The translations under genes were made by a program, and so were the position numbers. Shown here in pieces: positions 17,657 to 26,068 of a DNA stretch of 64,000 nt (positions are counted from its first letter, which is position 1; every line of letters begins with the position of its first letter). Source of the DNA: Candidatus Poribacteria bacterium (GTDB taxonomy: Bacteria; Poribacteria; WGA-4E; WGA-3G); NCBI GenBank assembly GCA_028820635.1, contig JAPPIG010000004.1, forward strand, positions 1 to 64,000. Reading direction: 5' to 3'. The notes beneath the pieces were generated by a model, which had not been told where the DNA came from, searched no databases, and was given only the letters and a program-made list of their open reading frames with translations.

Positions 17657-18273
17657 TGTGTGGTATCTCCTTATTTTCTGTTTTCATTGACTCACTTCTG
17701 ATCAACAGAGAATTATCTGACATTTCTCACAGTTGTTCAGCTCATGTAAAAAATGAGTGCAAATGCAACTTTTAACCCCCATGACCATTGACTTCATGAA
17801 AACAAACGCACACACATTTTACATCAGTGAAAGTTTTCTAATTCTTCTAAACTTAATAACATCAATACGAAATACCTATGAAAAACCGATTTAATGGACG
17901 ATTTTATTCTATTCTGTATTGAAAATAAGATGTATTTTTCACATAATGGGAGCATTTCAATTAGCATTTTTTAGCATTTTCATAACCGCGTATTGAAAGA
18001 CCATTGATAGATACTGACTTTTGAGTGCTTTTGAGAAATATCAGATTATTTTAAAATATGGGTTCTGCAATCTGTTCTGGATTTGAAGCGCACGTCTTTG
18101 TGTTTTAAGGTGTATATTTTACATTTCTTGTGATATACTATAGCAAATTGCCAATAAACATGCAAGTAATTTGACATTAGCATTGGTATCACTCACCTAA
18201 TTGACCGTTGCTCTTACAATGCTCACCTACTGCAAAATGTCTATGTATTTTCTGGATTTGCTATAGAGGATAG
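17657..18273. other. AT-rich intergenic region without recognised genes
   Basis: This 617-base gap lies between divergent genes (minus to the left, plus to the right), so it should hold promoters for both. No open reading frame with a ribosome site and no copy of the TGTAGGAG repeats was seen. Runs such as TTTTACAT and AGCATTTT recur, but not in a clear pattern. Confidence 0.5.
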
Positions 18274-18978
18274 ATGATGGAGCTTTTTAAACGTTATATT
18301 GCCCTTCTTTTGATATTTATTGCTATCGTACTTTTGTGGAATACTGTGGTCATTTATCCGCTCAAGATTTTCGTTGTGTTTATGCACGAAGTAAGCCACG
18401 GACTTGCAGCGATTGCTACGGGTGGCAGCATCGTTGAAATTGAAATTAATCGACATCAAGGGGGACATGCGCTCACGCGGGGTGGGTCTCGTTTCTGGAC
18501 ACTATCTGCTGGCTATCTTGGTAGTTTGTTATGGGGAGGTGTTATTCTACTATTAGCAGCAAGGACTCACTTTGGTAAAGTGGTGAGTGTGTTCATCGGC
18601 ATCGGCATGGTAGCGATTACTATCGGTTTCGGATCCGATATGTTTACTTACCTTTTCGGCATCGGTTTTGGGGTAGTGCTTATCCTTTTGGGGTTATTTC
18701 TGCCGGAGAGTGTCAATGATTGGATATTACGCATCATTGGTGTAACAAGTTGCCTCTATGCGATTCTTGACATCAAGAGTGACGTTTTGGATCGTTCAAA
18801 TTTGCGTTCTGATGCTCGGATGCTGGAAGAAGTAACAAGCCTTCCAACACTGTTTTGGGGCATATTATGGATTGTAATTGCCGTAGGATTGACTTTGTGG
18901 TTTCTCTACATAGCGGGGAAATCTTCTGATTCTACAAATGCGGAAAGTACGGACTCCACCGCTACGGAAATGGATTAG
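18274..18978 (+). CDS. M50B-like membrane metallopeptidase
   Basis: The 234-residue membrane protein has HEVSH at residues 38-42 inside VFMHEVSHGLAAIATGG, the zinc motif of the site-2-protease-like M50B group. SAGYLGSLLWGGVILLL and several further transmembrane helices follow. A candidate third zinc ligand is the Asp in NLRSDARMLEEVTSLPT, matching the SDA motif of this family. Such proteases act within the membrane, but the substrate is unknown. Its end overlaps the stop of the small minus-strand gene at 18975 by four bases (tail to tail). Confidence 0.75.
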   Translation: MMELFKRYIALLLIFIAIVLLWNTVVIYPLKIFVVFMHEVSHGLAAIATGGSIVEIEINRHQGGHALTRGGSRFWTLSAGYLGSLLWGGVILLLAARTHFGKVVSVFIGIGMVAITIGFGSDMFTYLFGIGFGVVLILLGLFLPESVNDWILRIIGVTSCLYAILDIKSDVLDRSNLRSDARMLEEVTSLPTLFWGILWIVIAVGLTLWFLYIAGKSSDSTNAESTDSTATEMD

Positions 18979-19187
18979 CCCGTAAGTGGACCGAAGTCTA
19001 TACTGTAAAAGTTAAGCAACCACACACATAGACCTAACAGAAAAAGCGGAATACAGATAAGGAGGATGAGGATAAAGACACCCCATATCCAGGATCCTTT
19101 GGATTTGGCGACGGTTGCTAACCGCGCTATCAAAACCCCGCCACCTATTATAATCAAAACGACGAATCCAAATACCACCATTACCAT
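18975..19187 (-). CDS. Small two-helix membrane protein, unknown function
   Basis: The 70-residue protein has two hydrophobic segments (about 4-24 and 33-62) separated by a short basic turn (ATVAKSKGSW). GAGAGGA precedes the ATG. The size and topology resemble small phospholipase-D-N-terminal-like or DUF membrane proteins, but no family is certain. The start is only 15 bases from the oppositely oriented start at 19203, so its ribosome site overlaps the upstream edge of that gene. Confidence 0.55.
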   Translation of the reverse strand: MVMVVFGFVVLIIIGGGVLIARLATVAKSKGSWIWGVFILILLICIPLFLLGLCVWLLNFYSIDFGPLTG

Positions 19188-19202
19188 TTCTGTTTCCTCT
19201 CT

Positions 19203-21113
19203 ATGAATCCTCTAAAAAAAAGTCCTATCACGTTACGTGCAACGCTGATTGGCATTGCCCTCATCCCTCTTAACAGTTATTGGATTCTTCATCTCAGTTA
19301 CATCTGGGATTCCAACCGTCCCACCAGTTTGGCGTTACTGTTCAATGTGTTGTTTACGCTGCTTGTTCTGATCGCACTCAATACGCTACTCCGACGGTTA
19401 CGTCCAACACTTGCGTTCACACAAAGCGAACTATTAACAATATACGCAATGCTGTGTCAAGCCTCTGTTTTCGCAGGACGCGATATGCTGCAAGTGCTCG
19501 TGCCGTTGATGGGTAATGGTTTTTGGTACGCAACACCTGAAAACGAGTGGGCACAACTCTTTCATCAACATCTCCCTGAATGGCTTGTTGTTGGCGAACA
19601 AGATATATTACAAGGATTCTATAAAGGTGAATCCACGTTTTATCTACAAGCACATATGCAAGCGTGGTTGCTACCAACGCTTATATGGGTAGGTTTCTGT
19701 CTTGTGATTGGCGTGACAATGCTCTGTCTCAACGTACTGTTACGCAAACAGTGGCAAGAACATGAACGCCTTACCTACCCAATTGCCCAACTTCCATTTG
19801 AAATCACGCAAGGAAAGAACCGCTTTTTTAATCGACGCATGATGACTGTCGGTTTGTGCATCGCTGCCGGACTGAACCTTCTTTATAGTTTACACCAAAT
19901 CAATCCAGTTTTCCCGACAATTCCGCTCTATCATAATTTTCGACTTACTGAGAAGCCGTGGAGTGCGATGAATAACCCCGGTTTTCGTATTAGTTTTTTT
20001 CCATTTGCGATTGGCATTGGCTTTTTGATTCCGCTTGATTTAGGATTTTCCTGCTGGTTTTTTCATCTGTTTTGGCACTTTCAACGAATTGTCGGGGAGA
20101 GCTTTGGATGGCGCGGTTCAATCGGATTTCCGAGAGAAATGGCACAGATTCGCGGTGTTTGGATAGCCCTATTTCTCTGGACGTTGTGGATGGGACGTTC
20201 ACATGTTAGGGTTGTGTTGAAGACCTTGTTCAGCAGTCGTGCGCTGACCGATAGTGATGAAGGCGAGGCGTTACGCTACAAAACAGCAATAATTGGCGCG
20301 CTTGTTGGATTCATCTTGATTATAGCATTCTGCCTGAAAGCAGGGATGTCTCTATGGTTTGCAGTCCTGTTTTTTGTTTTTTATTTTGCAATGTCAATTA
20401 CCATCACTCGCATCCGTGCCGAATTGGGACCGCCTGCACACGATCTTTACAACGCGGGTCCAGATTTACTCTTAACCGATGCATTCGGCACACGACGTAT
20501 TGGCAATCGCAACCTATCAGTGATGTCGTTATTCTTCTGGCTAAATCATCTCTCTTATCGTGCACATCCAATGCCGCATCAATTGGAGGCTTTGAAACTT
20601 GCACATCAAACTCGTTTTAATTCAACGCAACTACTGTGGGTATTAGCAATTGCGATATTTGTTGGTGCGCTTTCAGCTGCGTGGGGACACCTACACCTTT
20701 CTTATCAGGTTGGTTTAGAGAATGCACGTTCATGGTATGCCCGTGCGGCTTTCAATCGACTCGCTGGATGGCTCTACAATCCGGGGGAAACAAACTTCAG
20801 TGGATTGTTGTATACTGCTGGTGGGTTCACTTTCGCGATTGGTCTACTACTATTGCGATGGCGGTTTATTCAGTGGCCACTACACCCTGTTGGATATGTT
20901 GTATCAAGTTGGTGGACGTTTACTGGTCTTTGGTTTCCGCTTCTGATCAGCTGGACGATTAAACGGATTCTGCTTTCAACGGGTGGTGTTCGGTTATATC
21001 GGCGTGCAATCCCGTTTTTTATTGGCTTGGTCATTGGGGACGTTATTGTTGCATCCGTTATTAGCATTTTGGGATTATTCTTTGATTATCGTGTCGTTTA
21101 CCTGAGTTGGTAA
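19203..21113 (+). CDS. Multi-pass membrane protein, DUF6785-like (OPT-like)
   Basis: The 636-residue protein has about twelve hydrophobic segments and ordered cytoplasmic loops. Recognisable points are TIYAMLCQASVFAGRDMLQV, the loop with ATPENEWAQLFHQHLPEWLV, LRKQWQEHERLTYPIAQLPF and IRAELGPPAHDLYNAGPD. These resemble DUF6784/DUF6785 proteins, seen mainly in planctomycetes and related bacteria and loosely similar to oligopeptide transporters. Function is not established. There is no Shine-Dalgarno site before the ATG; the upstream bases TTTCCTCTCT are complementary to one. Confidence 0.7.
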   Translation: MNPLKKSPITLRATLIGIALIPLNSYWILHLSYIWDSNRPTSLALLFNVLFTLLVLIALNTLLRRLRPTLAFTQSELLTIYAMLCQASVFAGRDMLQVLVPLMGNGFWYATPENEWAQLFHQHLPEWLVVGEQDILQGFYKGESTFYLQAHMQAWLLPTLIWVGFCLVIGVTMLCLNVLLRKQWQEHERLTYPIAQLPFEITQGKNRFFNRRMMTVGLCIAAGLNLLYSLHQINPVFPTIPLYHNFRLTEKPWSAMNNPGFRISFFPFAIGIGFLIPLDLGFSCWFFHLFWHFQRIVGESFGWRGSIGFPREMAQIRGVWIALFLWTLWMGRSHVRVVLKTLFSSRALTDSDEGEALRYKTAIIGALVGFILIIAFCLKAGMSLWFAVLFFVFYFAMSITITRIRAELGPPAHDLYNAGPDLLLTDAFGTRRIGNRNLSVMSLFFWLNHLSYRAHPMPHQLEALKLAHQTRFNSTQLLWVLAIAIFVGALSAAWGHLHLSYQVGLENARSWYARAAFNRLAGWLYNPGETNFSGLLYTAGGFTFAIGLLLLRWRFIQWPLHPVGYVVSSWWTFTGLWFPLLISWTIKRILLSTGGVRLYRRAIPFFIGLVIGDVIVASVISILGLFFDYRVVYLSW

Positions 21114-21215
21114 CCTCACAGTATAAGCACTTTTAGTGGGTTTCACAATTTACTTAACATTTTATTCTAAAATCCATAATTATTTTTACGTTACGAATCA
21201 ACGCCAAAAGCACTT

Positions 21216-21640
21216 TTTGGCATTTGGCGGGTTCGGTTTCCTAACCGAACCGTGTTTATTCAGTCCATAGTCAGGCAGAATGCGCGTATGACATTCTGCA
21301 TTGGTTAGGAAACCGCATCATAGGCGTCAATTTAGCGTCTAATCTTTCTTGTGGAGGCTTTGAAAACCTGATATTACAGATTGAGTTCCGTAGGAACGAT
21401 ATGTTTATAGAAACACGCCCAAACATTCTCTTGAGCTCCGTAGGAGCGACATATAAGACAGGACACATATCGCCTCTACGAGGCTCAAAATGGGGTAACT
21501 TTATCCGCTATAAACATACCGCCTCTACGAGGCTACACACACCTAAAAACAGAATTAAATTCCTTAAATTGATGCCTATGTGTATGTCAGAATACGCGTA
21601 TGGTATTCTGAATTGGTTAGGAAACTGCATCTACCAGGGA
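21216..21640. repeat. Cluster of short palindromic repeats (three kinds)
   Basis: Three repeat types are interleaved. First are TTCGGTTTCCTAACCGAA-type palindromes and GGTTAGGAAACCGC relatives at about 21233, 21303 and 21614. Second are GGCAGAATGCGCGTATGACA (about 21274) and AGAATACGCGTATGGTATTC (about 21590), related to the 30.3 kb element. Third are hairpins GTTCCGTAGGAAC (21385) and GCTCCGTAGGAGC (21435), with GCCTCTACGAGGC at 21471 and 21521. ORFs here appear to be built from repeats only. Confidence 0.75.
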
Positions 21641-21684
21641 GTTTGCACATATTTTGGATTCCACTATAAAAATGGGTGGATAGA

Positions 21685-21727
21685 ATAAGAAAACAGGCAG
21701 ATACCCAAATAAAGGATACCTGCCTGT
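21685..21727 (-). terminator. Rho-independent terminator of the 23274-21746 operon
   Basis: On the minus strand ACAGGCAG pairs with CTGCCTGT, with partial extension inward, and is followed by TTTTCTTATT. It lies just after the stop of the gene at 21746. Confidence 0.7.
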
Positions 21728-21745
21728 CGTTATTTTAAGGTTTCA

Positions 21746-22540
21746 TTACTGAACTGTCACGGTGTAATGCTCTTGGTCTACAGATTGATCTGCAAGGTAA
21801 ATATATGCCGTTATGACATATTCCCCAGTATGCATGGCACCACTGGGAAACGTGTAGGTGAATGAGTCTTCTGTTGACGTTGCTTCGTCGTCACCATAAG
21901 TCGTGTCTATGTTTGAACCGAGTGAATTTGATGACTCGCCAGGTCCCCTCACATACCAATAGACAGAGTTATACGGAGCATCGGTGATAAGATTTGCCTG
22001 ATGTGAATCACCCGGACTCGCAACGTAGGAACCGTTGTCAGGTGATAAACCTGGCTCTGGATCCGCATTGCCCTGGCCATCCTTCCAGTCATCATTCTCT
22101 CCGATTTCGTCTGCCTCTTTCTCATCGTAATCATTATGAATTTCCATTTTGCCATTCTCTTTTTTGATTCTGACAGTAGAACTTGCTGTCCAACCCATAG
22201 CTACACGGTCTATATCACCTGTAGAGAAAGTGAGATCTCTTTCCCTACGAGTCTCCACATCAAACGAACCTTGAGCAAAGGCAGGATCAACGCCGCTTGC
22301 TGTGAGAAGTACAGTATAATTCCCATCGCGGTCCCCGTTTGCATAGGCGATACCGTGGACATGGACACGTGTGTCATGACCCCCAAATCCGCCAAATACT
22401 TCTCCGTGGACATCTGCATATTCACTTGAGGGCAGACTGTCATCACCAGGATATGCTTCATGTGTACGTCCACTATGCAGAACGATCGTAACGACTGTAA
22501 ATAGAATAAAGAGTGTGAAAACGAAAAACTTTTTATGCAT
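21746..22540 (-). CDS. Secreted protein, acidic, with possible C-terminal beta-sandwich; unknown function
   Basis: The 264-residue protein has an N-terminal signal peptide (FFVFTLFILFTVVTIVLHSG). A domain rich in Gly/Asp follows (about 40-130, with VHVHGIAYANGDRDGNYTV), then an acidic low-complexity section (about 140-175). The C-terminal beta-rich region (SVYWYVRGPGESSNSLG, then TYTFPSGAMHTGEYVITAYI) resembles an Ig-like or PKD-like fold. The ATG overlaps the preceding TAA (TAATG) with AAGGAG upstream, so it is translationally coupled to the anchored protein before it. No enzyme motif is visible; it may be a surface or matrix protein. Confidence 0.65.
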   Translation of the reverse strand: MHKKFFVFTLFILFTVVTIVLHSGRTHEAYPGDDSLPSSEYADVHGEVFGGFGGHDTRVHVHGIAYANGDRDGNYTVLLTASGVDPAFAQGSFDVETRRERDLTFSTGDIDRVAMGWTASSTVRIKKENGKMEIHNDYDEKEADEIGENDDWKDGQGNADPEPGLSPDNGSYVASPGDSHQANLITDAPYNSVYWYVRGPGESSNSLGSNIDTTYGDDEATSTEDSFTYTFPSGAMHTGEYVITAYIYLADQSVDQEHYTVTVQ

Positions 22541-23274
22541 TATTTTTCTCCTTTTCTTAAAGGTAAATTGAGGTACTGATATGGATCAATACCTGAAGAT
22601 TCTAAATCTAAAACACGCAGACCGGGCGGTGGATTTAAAAGATCCGCCCGCGTAAACTGAACTTGAGTGCCTGATAAGATATCTGAGGACTGTCCTATTA
22701 TTTTCCCATCTTTGTTTCTAATTGGGGAAAAGGTGACATAAACTGTGTCATGATAGTGAGGATAGACCTTTCCGTTGTGGGTGCTACCTCCACGGAAGTT
22801 TTTTTTACCTTCATTCCACAACTTAATCAGCACACGAGTCAGGAGTTCTGCTCGGGGACTATCTTTATTAGACCATATTACTTTGTATGGATAGTCTCCA
22901 AGCTTTGGGTAGGGGCCGAAACCAAACGGAGAGACAGGTACATCTTCAGAAACGTCCGCAGCAGTATTCGCTGATGTTTCAGATTGCTGTTGTGTCTTCG
23001 TTTTGGTGCCTTCAACCACTGTTCCCATTGTTTGAGGTATCGGTTTCTCTGCGGTTGGCGTACTGCTTTCCGCAGGTGCATCAGCTGCCTGTTCTGCTGC
23101 CTTGCTTTTCTCGGATTTTTCTATCTCCGATTGCTGTAGCAGTTTTTGTGCATCCAATGCTGCTTTTCTCTCGTCTGTTAGTGAGTGTTGATACCAAAGG
23201 TAACACCCACCAGCAATGATTATCAGAAGGACTATGCCTCCCAATATCCATCGGGTATAGCTGCTTCTAATCAT
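22540..23274 (-). CDS. Membrane-anchored periplasmic protein, unknown function
   Basis: The ATG at 23274 follows AGAGGTATAAGC and gives 244 residues. The protein has one transmembrane helix (WILGGIVLLIIIAGGCYLWY, residues 9-28). A charged Ala/Ser/Thr/Gln-rich linker follows (about 35-125), then a folded C-terminal domain with YPYKVIWSNKDSPRAELLTR and PHYHDTVYVTF (about 135-230). The downstream secreted protein overlaps its stop by one base, so the two form an operon, ended by a hairpin terminator. A structured leader lies upstream. Domain not recognised. Confidence 0.65.
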   Translation of the reverse strand: MIRSSYTRWILGGIVLLIIIAGGCYLWYQHSLTDERKAALDAQKLLQQSEIEKSEKSKAAEQAADAPAESSTPTAEKPIPQTMGTVVEGTKTKTQQQSETSANTAADVSEDVPVSPFGFGPYPKLGDYPYKVIWSNKDSPRAELLTRVLIKLWNEGKKNFRGGSTHNGKVYPHYHDTVYVTFSPIRNKDGKIIGQSSDILSGTQVQFTRADLLNPPPGLRVLDLESSGIDPYQYLNLPLRKGEK

Positions 23275-23280
23275 GCTTAT

Positions 23281-23460
23281 ACCTCTTTTGTTGTGCCACA
23301 CTTTCGCGCGGCGTTTTGCTTGTTTATGGGTTACCTTTAATCTGCTTAGTACGCCGGTGTGTCTTGCCTGCTTAAAAAAGCAGGGGCACCCCCGGCAACT
23401 AAACCAACAATCTAAAAGTATATTTTAGAAAAAAGGGTACCCATAATGCGATTGTTGTTT
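23281..23460 (-). promoter_or_regulatory. Candidate structured 5' leader with nested hairpin
   Basis: Read on the minus strand upstream of the gene at 23274, an outer GCCGG/CCGGC pair encloses CCTGCTT/AAGCAGG (about 23350-23400) with purine-rich internal loops. About 100 bases of basic-coded sequence follow before the ribosome site. It does not match TPP, cobalamin, ZTP or cyclic-di-GMP riboswitch cores that I could check by eye. It may be a regulatory leader or a repeat remnant. The rest of the gap to 23772 is AT-rich with nothing recognised. Confidence 0.35.
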
Positions 23461-23772
23461 TAGTTGTTATAAATATTATACAAAAAACCGCAAAAAAAGT
23501 CAAGTATAAATTGGAAAAAATTAAATTTAGTGGAAATTGGGCGACTTTAACAAATTTAACGGATTCCAATAATTTTTTTCTACAAACCTATTGTTTTGAG
23601 GCAGATTTGGCACCTCTGTACCAGAATTTTCGAAATACTCCAACCCGATTTATTGTTTTCTTTGATAGGAAAATCACTTGACATTTAAAATGCGTTGGTG
23701 TTAAACTTCTCATGCAAAACTGAAGGTTAATTTTAAACACACCTCAAAACATATCTTTCTGGGGACCCTCCG

Positions 23773-24024
23773 ATGAAACGACACCATATTGTTGGTATTA
23801 TCACTGGAATATGTGCGATAGGTTTCGCATTACGTAGTGCCCTTTCGGTAAGTATCATTGACGCACTCGTAAACTTTATCTTGTTATTCGGTTTAGCCAT
23901 TATGACCTTTTTTAAGGACAGATTACCACCCAGATGGTCGCAAGAGAGATTACCTCTTTGGATGTGTGTTCTTGTAGTTTGCCTTGTCTTATTTGAATTG
24001 ATTTTTGAGTGGATTGTCTCTTGA
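23773..24024 (+). CDS. Small membrane protein, unknown function
   Basis: The 83-residue protein has three hydrophobic segments (about 7-24, 28-46 and 61-82) joined by FFKDRLPPRWSQERLP. It directly precedes pyrD with about 41 bases between the stop and the pyrD start chosen here. No strong Shine-Dalgarno site was seen (GGGGACC upstream). The family was not recognised; presence as a gene rests on composition and position. Confidence 0.5.
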   Translation: MKRHHIVGIITGICAIGFALRSALSVSIIDALVNFILLFGLAIMTFFKDRLPPRWSQERLPLWMCVLVVCLVLFELIFEWIVS

Positions 24025-24065
24025 CCTTCTTTCCTAAAGCGGCAGAATCATCTTCATTACATAAA

Positions 24066-24995
24066 ATGGATACAACAGATTTATCTCTTAATGTGAATAT
24101 CGGTGGGATTCGGATGCGGAATCCAGTGATGACAGCATCTGGCACTTTCGGGTATGGCAGCGAATACGCAGATTTCGTAGACTTAAACCGACTCGGTGCA
24201 GTTGTCGTTAAAGGTGTTACAAGCGCCCCGTGGCCCGGCAATCCGATGGACCGCATTATGGAAACGCCATCCGGTATGCTCAACGCCATTGGACTGCAAA
24301 ATGTAGGGGTAGATGGTTTTATTTCGGAAAAACTACCCTACCTCAAGGATTTTGATGTGCCGGTGATTGTCAATGTTTGCGGTAAAACGGTTGAAGAATA
24401 CCTAATAGTCGTTGAAAAGTTAAGTGAGGTGGATAGTGTTGCGGGGGTGGAACTCAATATCTCCTGTCCGAATTTGGATTGCGGCGGTATGAGTTTCGGT
24501 GTTGATGCGACTTTAGCGCATCATCTTGTAAAAGCGGTGAGGGCAAAAACACATCTGCCTTTATTGGTGAAGTTGTCACCAAACGTCACGGACATCACCG
24601 AGATTGCGCGTGCCGTTGAAGATGCGGGTACAGATGCACTTTCTGCGATTAACACCTTGCTCGGTATGGCAATTGATGCAGAGACGCGTAAACCGGAACT
24701 CGCCAATGTAACAGGCGGTCTTTCTGGACCTGCGATCAAGCCCGTAGCACTCCGATTGGTATGGGAAGTTTACAAAAGCGTCTCTATTCCGATTGTTGGG
24801 ATGGGGGGTGTCATGAATGCAACAGATGCTGTGGAATTTTTTATTGCAGGGGCATCTGCTGTTGCCGTTGGGACAGCAAACTTTGTTAATCCACAGGCAT
24901 CAATGGAAGTGATTGAAGGTATCAGCGACTATCTTGAAAAGATGGATATCAGTTCAGTAAAGGAATTGGTCGGGAGTTTGAAAGTTGACAATTAA
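24066..24995 (+). CDS. pyrD: Dihydroorotate dehydrogenase, class 1B catalytic subunit
   Basis: It oxidises dihydroorotate to orotate in pyrimidine synthesis using FMN. Signatures are NIGGIRMRNPVMTASGTFGY at the start, VNVCGKTVEEYL, and ELNISCPNLDCGGMSFG with the class 1 catalytic Cys (about 130). Also present are LVKLSPNVTDITEIARAVE, INTLLGMAID and the C-terminal VGMGGVMNATDAVEFFIAGA and VGTANFVNP. The ATG at 24066 gives a 309-residue protein of normal length; an in-frame GTG at 24009 would add 19 residues and overlap the previous gene. No PyrK electron-transfer subunit is adjacent. pyrB follows after the Rpn-type gene. Confidence 0.93.
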   Translation: MDTTDLSLNVNIGGIRMRNPVMTASGTFGYGSEYADFVDLNRLGAVVVKGVTSAPWPGNPMDRIMETPSGMLNAIGLQNVGVDGFISEKLPYLKDFDVPVIVNVCGKTVEEYLIVVEKLSEVDSVAGVELNISCPNLDCGGMSFGVDATLAHHLVKAVRAKTHLPLLVKLSPNVTDITEIARAVEDAGTDALSAINTLLGMAIDAETRKPELANVTGGLSGPAIKPVALRLVWEVYKSVSIPIVGMGGVMNATDAVEFFIAGASAVAVGTANFVNPQASMEVIEGISDYLEKMDISSVKELVGSLKVDN

Positions 24996-25009
24996 TCAGC
25001 GCAAAAAAG

Positions 25010-25039
25010 TTGGTATTTTCTGACGATCTGGTGTATAAT
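25010..25039 (+). promoter_or_regulatory. Candidate sigma-70 promoter overlapping the start of the Rpn-type gene
   Basis: TTGGTA (25010) and TATAAT (25034) are 18 bases apart. The -10 box overlaps the first candidate ATG at 25038, so a transcript would start at about 25046, almost exactly at the second ATG (25047). Confidence 0.4.
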
Positions 25040-26048
25040 GTCGGATATGGCACAATACTACGATAACGCGGTCAAATATGTCATGCTTGAGCATGCTCAA
25101 GAATTTGCAGAATTCATGGTAGGACACTCAGACATTAAAGTCTTAGAGAAACTTGAAACGGAACAACCGACCCTCAAGGCGCATCAGAACGATAGCACTT
25201 TGAAGGTGCAGCTTCCTAATGAAACGGCCATATTCCATACTGAGGTGCAAACAGATGACAGTAGGAAACCGATGTGGTATCGCCTTGCAGGATATAACGG
25301 TTTTCTTATTAATTTACACGAAATGCCTGTCTATTGTAACGTTCTCTATTTACACCCTAACGCGGGTAGAAACGATAACGGCTACTATGCTTATAAGGGA
25401 ATGGGATATGAGTATACGCTTCGTTATAAGGTGATCAGATTGATTCGGATTGAGGGACAATCAATATTGGAAAAGCAAACACCCGGGTTACTACCTTTTA
25501 CACCGTTGATGAAATCACCAGAAGGAATGGATTCAAACCGTTGGTTGGAAGAATGCATTGATGCGACAGTATCTGCAGACACAGATCAACAGACTCGGGA
25601 TATTTTACTCGCGGCACTTGGTATTTTCGGCGGTTTAGTTTATGAACCACAACTAATTAAACAATTTTTACCGGAGGGTATCATGCAAGAATCTCCTTTT
25701 TTTCAACACATTATTCAAGAAGCAACAACAGAAGCAAAAAAAGAGGCTTACAAAGAAGGTATGGAACAAGGTATAAAAGAAGGTAAAGAACAAGGTATGG
25801 AACAAGGTATGGAACAAGGTATGGAACAAGGCGAAAAAAAAGGGACTATCCAAAGTATTATGGCACTACTTGAGAAACAATTCCAGCCTGATGCAGTGCA
25901 AGTTCTGGAACCGACTTTGGAGGGTATTGATGATTTGCAACGCCTCAGAGAGTTGCTGCTTGCAGCCCCCCAAGTCAATAGTCTTGAAACGTTCATGCAG
26001 TTTTTGACAAATGGAAACGCCACTGAATTAGGGAACGGACTCAAATAA
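25038..26048 (+). CDS. Rpn-family recombination-promoting nuclease / putative transposase-like (PD-(D/E)XK)
   Basis: The protein resembles the Rpn/PDDEXK family. It has a short N-terminal helical part, then LKVQLPNETAIFHTEVQTDD with the ExQ active-site strand (about residues 54-75), RLAGYNGFLINLHEMPVYC and a C-terminal helical section. The Glu/Gln/Lys/Gly coiled run KEGMEQGIKEGKEQGMEQG (about 240-262) contains a tandem 12-base repeat, as is usual in this family. Rpn proteins have been tied to DNA cleavage and phage defence. The gene lies between pyrD and pyrB and probably has its own promoter. The start may be ATG 25047 rather than 25038. Confidence 0.72.
   Translation: MSDMAQYYDNAVKYVMLEHAQEFAEFMVGHSDIKVLEKLETEQPTLKAHQNDSTLKVQLPNETAIFHTEVQTDDSRKPMWYRLAGYNGFLINLHEMPVYCNVLYLHPNAGRNDNGYYAYKGMGYEYTLRYKVIRLIRIEGQSILEKQTPGLLPFTPLMKSPEGMDSNRWLEECIDATVSADTDQQTRDILLAALGIFGGLVYEPQLIKQFLPEGIMQESPFFQHIIQEATTEAKKEAYKEGMEQGIKEGKEQGMEQGMEQGMEQGEKKGTIQSIMALLEKQFQPDAVQVLEPTLEGIDDLQRLRELLLAAPQVNSLETFMQFLTNGNATELGNGLK
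25797..25832 (+). repeat. Tandem repeat, three copies of a 12-base unit in coding sequence
   Basis: ATGGAACAAGGT occurs at 25797, 25809 and 25821, encoding MEQG three times. A degenerate set upstream (GMEQGIKEGKEQG) extends it. Copy-number change would be in frame. Confidence 0.85.
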
Positions 26049-26068
26049 TTACACTCGTAGAGGAGACA

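Noticed and set aside
21401..21688. 95-residue ORF in the repeat field
   Set aside because: It is formed from the palindromic repeats and has no ribosome site or protein-like composition.
24009..24065. GTG start for pyrD
   Set aside because: The ATG at 24066 matches the normal family N-terminus; the GTG form overlaps the upstream small gene without a ribosome site.
25668..25853. Phe/Leu-rich ORF opposite the Rpn-type gene
   Set aside because: It is the antisense shadow of the MEQG tandem repeat and lacks a start region.
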